Positions 57,841 to 64,000 of a DNA stretch of 64,000 nt are shown piece by piece. The notes beneath the pieces are model-generated. The model was not told where the DNA came from. It saw only the letters and a list, made by a program, of their open reading frames with translations, and did no database searches. Origin of the DNA: Phycomyces nitens (taxonomy: Eukaryota > Mucoromycota > Mucoromycetes > Mucorales > Phycomycetaceae); the NCBI GenBank assembly GCA_022702545.1, contig JAHRBC010000004.1, positions 1,116,001 to 1,180,000 on the forward strand. The letters are read 5' to 3'. The position numbers and the translations under genes were made by a program. The first letter of the stretch is position 1, and every line of letters starts with the position of its first letter.

Positions 57841-58149
57841 TTAAAGACTCTCAAGTGCAAATAGTCTTATCTCCTTTGCAATTTGTTCTTTATGTACAGG
57901 CTGATTGTATGCATCAACTAGCACTTTTTGATATCTTGGATGTCCAAGTAATCCAATACGCAAAAAAGAAAAAGAAAAAAACAAGATAAAATTAATAAAC
58001 ATCCTTGATCTGTCAAATAACCCTGGGATATTTGCAAACATACTTTTATTTCGCTTTATATTGCGTTCAACTATTTCCATTATTCTAGGGTTGAACAAAT
58101 CAAACCGTTCGTTACACTGCTTGTACCTTTCATCATGATACCCGTTCAT
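57841..58149 (-). CDS. Hypothetical ORF, 102 residues
   Basis: ATG at 58149 gives MNGYHDERYKQCNERFDLFN then PRIMEIVERNIKRNKSMFAN, a charged, helical-looking part. A Phe-rich stretch (FINFILFFSFSFL) comes from a T-rich, intron-like sequence, and the end is RIGLLGHPRYQKVLVDAYNQ then PVHKEQIAKEIRLFALESL. Both ends look protein-like while the middle looks like an intron, but I found no GT-AG pair that joins them cleanly. Not recognised. Confidence 0.35.
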   Translation of the reverse strand: MNGYHDERYKQCNERFDLFNPRIMEIVERNIKRNKSMFANIPGLFDRSRMFINFILFFSFSFLRIGLLGHPRYQKVLVDAYNQPVHKEQIAKEIRLFALESL

Positions 58150-58625
58150 TTACTCTCTTGGCTCTATATTAAACTTTGAGTAATTGTCACAAAGTCTGCT
58201 AATATTTGGTGGACTCCTTGGTTGATCCCTAGGCCATTACTCCTGTTTGATCCCCAAGTGTTTTGACAAGTGGTTGAGTCCTTGGAGATTTGGAGATATT
58301 TAAACAATGTCTTGTTAGCGCTATTATGACCTGAATTCCTCAGGTGTAGGAGGATACATAAGATGTACTATGCAATAAATACAATCATGTACCAGTAATT
58401 TATTTTTACACTTGTACATATTTCCATCCTATTTGCAAAAAGAAAAAAGAGTAATACACAAATCTTTATTGAAATTATATTCACCACGTTGCTTCTCCGC
58501 ACAGCATACTATATGTGCCATTGGCCGGTACTTGACTAGTTTGAGAACATACAGACTGTTTCATATAAGCGAAAAACCAACATGTACTTTCCCCATTAAG
58601 GAGCCTGCTTGTTTTCTTAAATATT
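58150..58625. other. Intergenic
   Basis: No gene; it lies between divergent hypothetical ORFs. Confidence 0.35.
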
Positions 58626-59379
58626 ATGGTTTCTTTTTTATCATGGTACCAATTTTTCTTATTGGCCTTTCTCTTTCTTTTACCATTATCATTACCATTA
58701 CCATTATTACTCTTGACCATGAACTATCTAAAAGTGACAGGCTTCTTTTCACCAAAAGACTTTTATTCTCTCGAGACACCCCTGGGCTCAGAACTGGAAT
58801 GGATCTTTACATTGTGGACAAACACAACGTATGTGGAAATTGACAAAAGAGCATCTCACTAATACCCTTTTTTTCAGCCCCCCAAGGCCTGTATCATGTA
58901 AGATGACAAACGAATGCTACAAATCGCTTGGTGAAGAGCTCCTTGTTCAAGACGATCTGTATGACCTTACGGTTGGAGGCCATTTCTTAAAGTACGCTTT
59001 TAATGGAAGTCTGGACAGTCCTTCTGGCTCAAACACCTTGGTTCTTGTGACTGAGTACGCCCACCTGAAGCCTAAAAACTATATGTTGACTGCAATGCTG
59101 ATCACAAGAAACCAGATGCCTATAATTCACCGCATCGAGCATGTGTCCAAAAACGAGTCTGTGACAACGATCATCGTCGTGAAACTAGGCGTGAGTTCAG
59201 AAGGATCAGCTCCCGAATCGACTCCCGGATCAACTTGCCGGGATCCAGTCCTGGTATCCGCGGTAATCTCTCCGGCAGAGGAAGAACCAGTCCACGCACC
59301 AATTGCATGTATTAGACCCACCGAATTCATGTCCAAGCACCCACTCGGCCAGTCAGGACGAATGATAGGCAGTAGATAG
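58626..59379 (+). CDS. Hypothetical protein with N-terminal hydrophobic segment
   Basis: Not recognised. Two exons, 58626-58828 (203 nt) and 58878-59379 (502 nt), join in phase 2 over a 49-nt GT-AG intron (gtatgt ... tttcag) to give 234 residues. The intron links two frames that are otherwise broken, which supports it. The first ATG gives a hydrophobic leader (FFLLAFLFLLPLSLPLPLLL); a later ATG at 58719 (MNYLKVTGFFSPKDFYSLET) would remove it. The body reads VSCKMTNECYKSLGEELLVQ, DDLYDLTVGGHFLKYAF and NTLVLVTEYAHLKPKNYMLT; the C-terminus is Ser/Pro-rich (SSEGSAPESTPGSTC, AVISPAEEEPVHAPIACI). The C-terminal third has more C/G-rich codons than the surroundings. Confidence 0.45.
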
Positions 59380-62300
59380 TCTTTTCAGCCATTAATTACC
59401 TTGCCAAAAAAAACCCCCACACAATTTTCCACCTTGCAATATTTTCAGCATTTACCTCTAAATAAATATATAATGGTAATATCCGAATATGCTTCAAGAT
59501 TACTTGTCATTTTAAACAACTAGAGAAAATAATTAAATCACCTCATAAAACATACCACAGATTCAAGAGGTCCAAGAGCTTAAACCGATTCGAAAACAGT
59601 GCCACAGGTCTGTTTAATATAAAATATTTCTGCGTGGCCTAATCATATCTGTTTTTTTTTGGGAATGGAATCCACAGCAGCCTTTCTTGACCAACAGATA
59701 ATGATTGCTGCTGGAATGCATGGTACCAGACGTTTGTACCTTGAATACCTTGTCTAGATTGGTGCCTGTAGATAAACCAATATCATTTTCAAAACATACA
59801 TGATTGAGTGGCCTCTGTCTTGATACCCAAGTGACCCAAATCTCCCACAAATCATAGTCTTGTTTACGTCAATTAAGAAACCTTGGTGGCCTGTGGTATT
59901 TCTGTGTACCTAGACCAAATCCACGACACTCTCTGTGTAAATGGCCACCATGTCATTATTTTGGATGAGAGGATTTGAGAATATCTTGACAAGGTTACCT
60001 AGTATCTACAATAGGTATCCGTGAGACTCTAGATTGTCTGATGCTTATTGGACTTTTTTTTTTTTTTTTTTTTTAAGATTTAAACCTTGGAAGCCTCTTT
60101 AGTCTGAGCGCAATAAAATCTCACGTTTTTTTCTAGTGTCACTACAAAGGTTGTTGATATAAAATATTTTATTTTTTATTTTAATGTGCTGTCTACTAAA
60201 AGTATTTGTTGCACTAGGAAACATCATTGGTCAATCTAATCGTACAGCCCAATACTACCAAGAAGAGAATAAAAGGAGAGAGACATTGAAGGGTACCCAC
60301 ATGGGTCCGAGTTATTCAATTGGATTTTGACTGGGAATAGACCCAACATTTCTAAATCGACAACCATCCTCTTTGGGTTGTTTCTTGGTTGCTTTATTTA
60401 GGATGCTTTAGTGCAAAGGTCATTGGTTAGAGTACAAATGCTTATTTGTATGATAAACACAGGGACACTATATCTCTTGTCAATATTAACCCATAATTAG
60501 AAACCAGCCATCATTCATCAGAGCACTCTAATGATCCTTGAGGAAATTAATCACAATAAATTGAAACAATCGTCTCCTTGAAAAAGCAAAGGCTGGCAAG
60601 ATGTTCTTGTAGCCTTGTGTTTAAATCGAATCGAATCGAATTATATTAACATTGATTCTTGAACAGCAACAAAAATAAAAAGGTCTAGCACATGCAGTTG
60701 ATAATCCTGCAGATGCAAGATATTTTCAAAAAAACAACAAGGAATCTTGGTTTGATTCATAGAGACCGTCATCTAGACTTTGCTGATTCCAGAGACATGT
60801 CTATCAGAGATGCCAAGGAAAGTTTATTTAATGGCTCAATGTCATTATACTAGGATTTATCTGCTATAAATTTATAGCCATATAATCTCCTTGCAGATAT
60901 TAACAAAGGGAATCTTATATATATATTTGTACATATTTGACTCCATCTAAATTTATCTACTTTATCAGCCATGGCTCCATATACCTTGTTCCTTTTTATA
61001 TATATTACGTCTTGTGTCCAGTTCGGTTGTTACTAACTCCATTCTAGCCTCAAATGTGGGGTTGGTTGTCTTTGGCATGTCTTAAAATAAGACAGAGAAT
61101 CAAAGTCTGATTCTATAGCCAAACTTGCTCGTTTATTTAATAAAGGCTGCTGGTCTTGGCAAAATGGTTTTATCAAGTGTTCAAGATGAATTGATAATAT
61201 TTGCCCTTGTCTGCTACGTCTATACATAATATATTTAACAAGCAAAATAAAATCGATGCTCAAAATCGTACAAAAAAATAGGTAATCATTTCAAATAGAC
61301 TAACAGTTTTTAGTACAACCCCCAGTGTCAGCGTTAGAGCACTAGCTTATTTTTTATTAGTAGCTCTAGAATAATTTCATCATTGCAACACGCCAAAAGA
61401 CCGGATACAACCAAGGGGGATATTGTAGGAATCCCTATAAATTTGAGGAGTAAGCCACTCTACCAATTGGAAATAGTAATGGAGCAATAAGTGTCCCGTA
61501 TAAACAAATAAAAGTATCAATGAATCAGACTAAAGTAGACCAAGTAGTAGAAAGGTTTATGGAATAAGTTGTATCATTCTCGCAAAAAAAAAAGGTTGCA
61601 ATGAAACCAGAAATCTAGCTCGGACTACTAGAACCAGGCACCTTTGGACAGATCCAAAAAGTTTGGAAGCAAACCAAAGGCAGTAGAGAAAAAACAGTTG
61701 GTGTCTATAAAAATCGTAAAAGGGCGGAGAGGGTGGCAAATTCTGACCAACAAGAAATTGGATTACCACCCCAAGATTTAGAGTATCCACCTGAAACATA
61801 ATCCCATGTGCAATCAATATAATTTGATAGTAAAAAGTTCAAGAGCTGCTATAGTGTAATACTACCTGTATATAGACCAATGGAATACTTGAACGTACTT
61901 TTCTCATTAATACATCAACCGCTTAATTTGTCTTTTTTTTTAAAAATCTCCCGAAGCTTCAGTACAAAAAGAAGAATCATTCAATATATAATTTGATCAA
62001 AAAGCTTTTGGTTCAACGGTATTAGATATTGTGATACTCTCTGTGTAGACATTATTCTTTGGGAGACATCGACTACGCTTTGCCAGATGCTTTTCAGTAA
62101 ACATTAACAACTGAATAGATAGGACCGTTGATTGTATTGGAAAACATACTTGCACTGAATTGGTAGTTGTTGTCAGGAACGGGTATAGACATGACAAACC
62201 AGAGAAAATAGACAAGAAGTCTGCAGATAGATTTTTGTAATAAATATGTTGTCAGCTTGATCCACCTGTGATTAAGCTCTGGGGGTATTTATATGAATTT

Positions 62301-62968
62301 TATCTAGTTAATTTTGATCAAGAAAATTATAATAATTGGCTTTATGGGATGTCTTTACAAGAAAAGCATAGTATAAATACTATCAAAAGAACATTGGTGA
62401 GATCTGATATCAATCGGTCACCCATACTTACCAATATAATACTACTTGCAGTTCTTACAAGAAAGTGTTTCTATAACTAGTATTGTCAATCGAATAGTAC
62501 AAATACCTTGATATTACCCTATGAACCATACCCTATTAATTCCACTATATTTATTGTAGAAAAGTGTAGAATTTTTAATAAATATATAAAGATAATATTT
62601 ATTTTATGAGAGGTACACTAATATACAAGAAAGCATCACCATTTTACCAAAAGCAAGTTTGTTTAATATGACTTTATAAACTTTTGATCAAAGCATTTCA
62701 ATCCCTGGAACCAAAATTTGAATAAAAAACATAGAATTATATTTGAATTCCAAGACGGTGAATCTATCGGTTATATGGATTCATACACAGTACAAGAATA
62801 ATGGAATGAAAATATAAAACTGTAAAAAAAAAGTGTGTTATTTTACTTGCATTCTAATTAATAAAATATGCTGAATCAATTCAATTGTAACAAGGTTTTA
62901 GTTATACTTTGCACGGGCCACCATGTTTATTTTTACTCGCGTATTATATTATAAGCCTCGGCTACCAC
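59380..62968. other. Gene-poor AT-rich region
   Basis: No gene supported on either strand. Only short ORFs without motifs, a long T run (60054-60074) and scattered simple repeats. Confidence 0.5.
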
Positions 62969-63395
62969 TATAAAAAAAGTGGGATATTTTATCCTATATA
63001 ATATTAATGATTAGGAGGGAATTACGAGGAAATCATTGATGTCTCTGCTATTTTGACGGTAATGTCATATAAATCATAGTGTATTATCACTGTTCATTCT
63101 TGATCAATTGGATGGTACGACTAATGACATACTGAAACACTTCAAGAACTTCCTCATATTTTTTTCATCATTTATTAACATTTATAGAAATAATTAAACT
63201 ATTTTTCATTTCCCCTTTTTTGAAATGTTTCAGTATGTCATTAGTCGTACCGTCCAATTGATCGATAATGAACAGTGATAATGTACCATGATTTATATCA
63301 CACTACCGTCAAAATAGCAGAAACGTCAATTATTTCATCGTAATTCCCTCCTAATCATTAATATTATACAGGATAAAATATCCCACTTTTTTATA
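62969..63395. mobile_element. 427-bp foldback / MITE-like inverted repeat
   Basis: The left arm 62969-63145 is the reverse complement of the right arm 63220-63395, with a few mismatches and small indels along about 177 bp and a loop of about 74 bp. The ends read TATAAAAAA(A)GTGGGATATTTTATCC on both sides and are bounded by TA, as expected for a Tc1/mariner-type TA target duplication. There is no coding capacity. A transcript would fold into a very long hairpin. Confidence 0.85.
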
Positions 63396-64000
63396 GTTTT
63401 ATATTTTCTATTTATTGTTCTTGTGCCGCATAAACGATCAAACCCGTATTTTTTTGTAGGAAGCCTTGGGCTCAAAGGGTTAGTGAACCTTTTTTATTGT
63501 GAGTCACAAGAAAACTTTACGACTTGTTTTTTGGGGTTTATTTATCTTATAATGTCTGAGGGGTTTCTATTTTCCAAAATGACAAACGATGGGAACTAAA
63601 GAAAGAATATATCATAATCATTTTATTGCAAAGAGATGAAACTGATTCAAAGACCTTTTGGTTTTACCAGTGAGATAGTGACCTAAAATCAAACAAACAG
63701 AGAACAATAGGAAGGTAGTTGGAAAATATGGCGGTATACCTAAAAACATGTAGTAGCTTTTACCGAAGCTCGAGAAGAAACTGTAGACTCATTGCCATAC
63801 CTCGCGCAATTACAATGAGATTTATGTGCAGAGTGGCAGCACTATATTATCATTACCATGGCCCGTATTATGACACTGAAAGAAGGTGACGCATGATAGC
63901 TCTTTACATTATCCTCCCGTCCAGAGTGCGATATATACAAAATAACCAACTGTAAAACTAGGCAATATTACAGTCCTAATACAATCAACAGATATACTAG
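63396..64000. other. Intergenic to window end
   Basis: No gene seen. Confidence 0.4.

Noticed and set aside
1..64000. tRNA, rRNA or CRISPR features
   Set aside because: I scanned for box B-like GGTTCGANTCC strings and repeat-spacer arrays and found none with a supporting structure; a tRNA scan would be decisive.

Overview
The window is nuclear DNA of a filamentous fungus. Short GT-AG introns (about 45-120 nt) interrupt almost every gene, intergenic DNA is AT-rich and full of microsatellites, and the gene content is fungal: Rax2, a Dma1-type FHA-RING ligase, Ctr, Gpi18, eL32 and Ndk1. A WDR7/rabconnectin-3-beta homologue and a GABA-B-like class C receptor are typical of early-diverging fungi. 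I infer Mucoromycota, possibly Mucorales; the species cannot be fixed from the sequence.

Layout. 0-12 kb is dense: Rax2 with a C-terminal SH3 domain (+), a FIST-domain protein with a mitochondrial-type N-terminus (+), and a large WDR7-like protein (-). 12-19.2 kb holds the most unusual content: six intact small genes (12104-12558, 13453-13838, 15105-15500, 16340-16908, 17702-18101, 18718-19106) that look like one undescribed family. Each has three exons, a phase-1 first intron, a phase-2 second intron, a Pro/Gly/Ser-rich body, and a last exon of only 16-22 nt that encodes a cysteine-rich C-terminus (YCCW, FCCSCS, SSCACS, FCCF, CKCCCFK, CLFNCF). Each has a TATAAA-type box about 60-80 nt upstream of its ATG. 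A decayed member lies at about 14.7 kb and a truncated one at 29.7 kb. 19-31 kb is a repeat block inside this cluster: a LINE reverse-transcriptase relic (21.37-22.56 kb), an LTR-like AT-rich stretch, a satellite of about 258 bp per unit with a 1,292-bp five-unit higher-order repeat (23.1-26.3 kb), and a long stretch with no gene that I can support.

31-59 kb is an ordinary euchromatic arm: an Mmt1/2-like mitochondrial CDF transporter (+), a small hypothetical protein (-), ribosomal protein eL32 (+), an FHA-RING ubiquitin ligase (-), a possible 40-residue two-exon gene (-), a class C GPCR with a C-terminal PH-like module (+), a Ctr copper transporter (-) divergent from Gpi18/PIG-V (+), a 117-residue hypothetical protein (+), a TPT/DMT transporter (+), nucleoside diphosphate kinase (-), and weak hypothetical ORFs at 57-59.4 kb. 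59.4-64 kb has no supported gene but contains a 427-bp foldback/MITE-like inverted repeat at 62969-63395.

Functional links. Rax2, the FHA-RING ligase and the GPCR fit polarity, cell-cycle and environmental signalling. WDR7, the Ctr transporter and the CDF transporter touch vacuolar acidification and metal homeostasis. These are unlinked housekeeping functions, not an operon-like pathway. The cysteine-tail cluster is the candidate new system. In the four members with a GT donor at intron 2, the donor itself carries an in-frame stop, so retaining that intron would give a nearly full-length protein without the cysteine tail.
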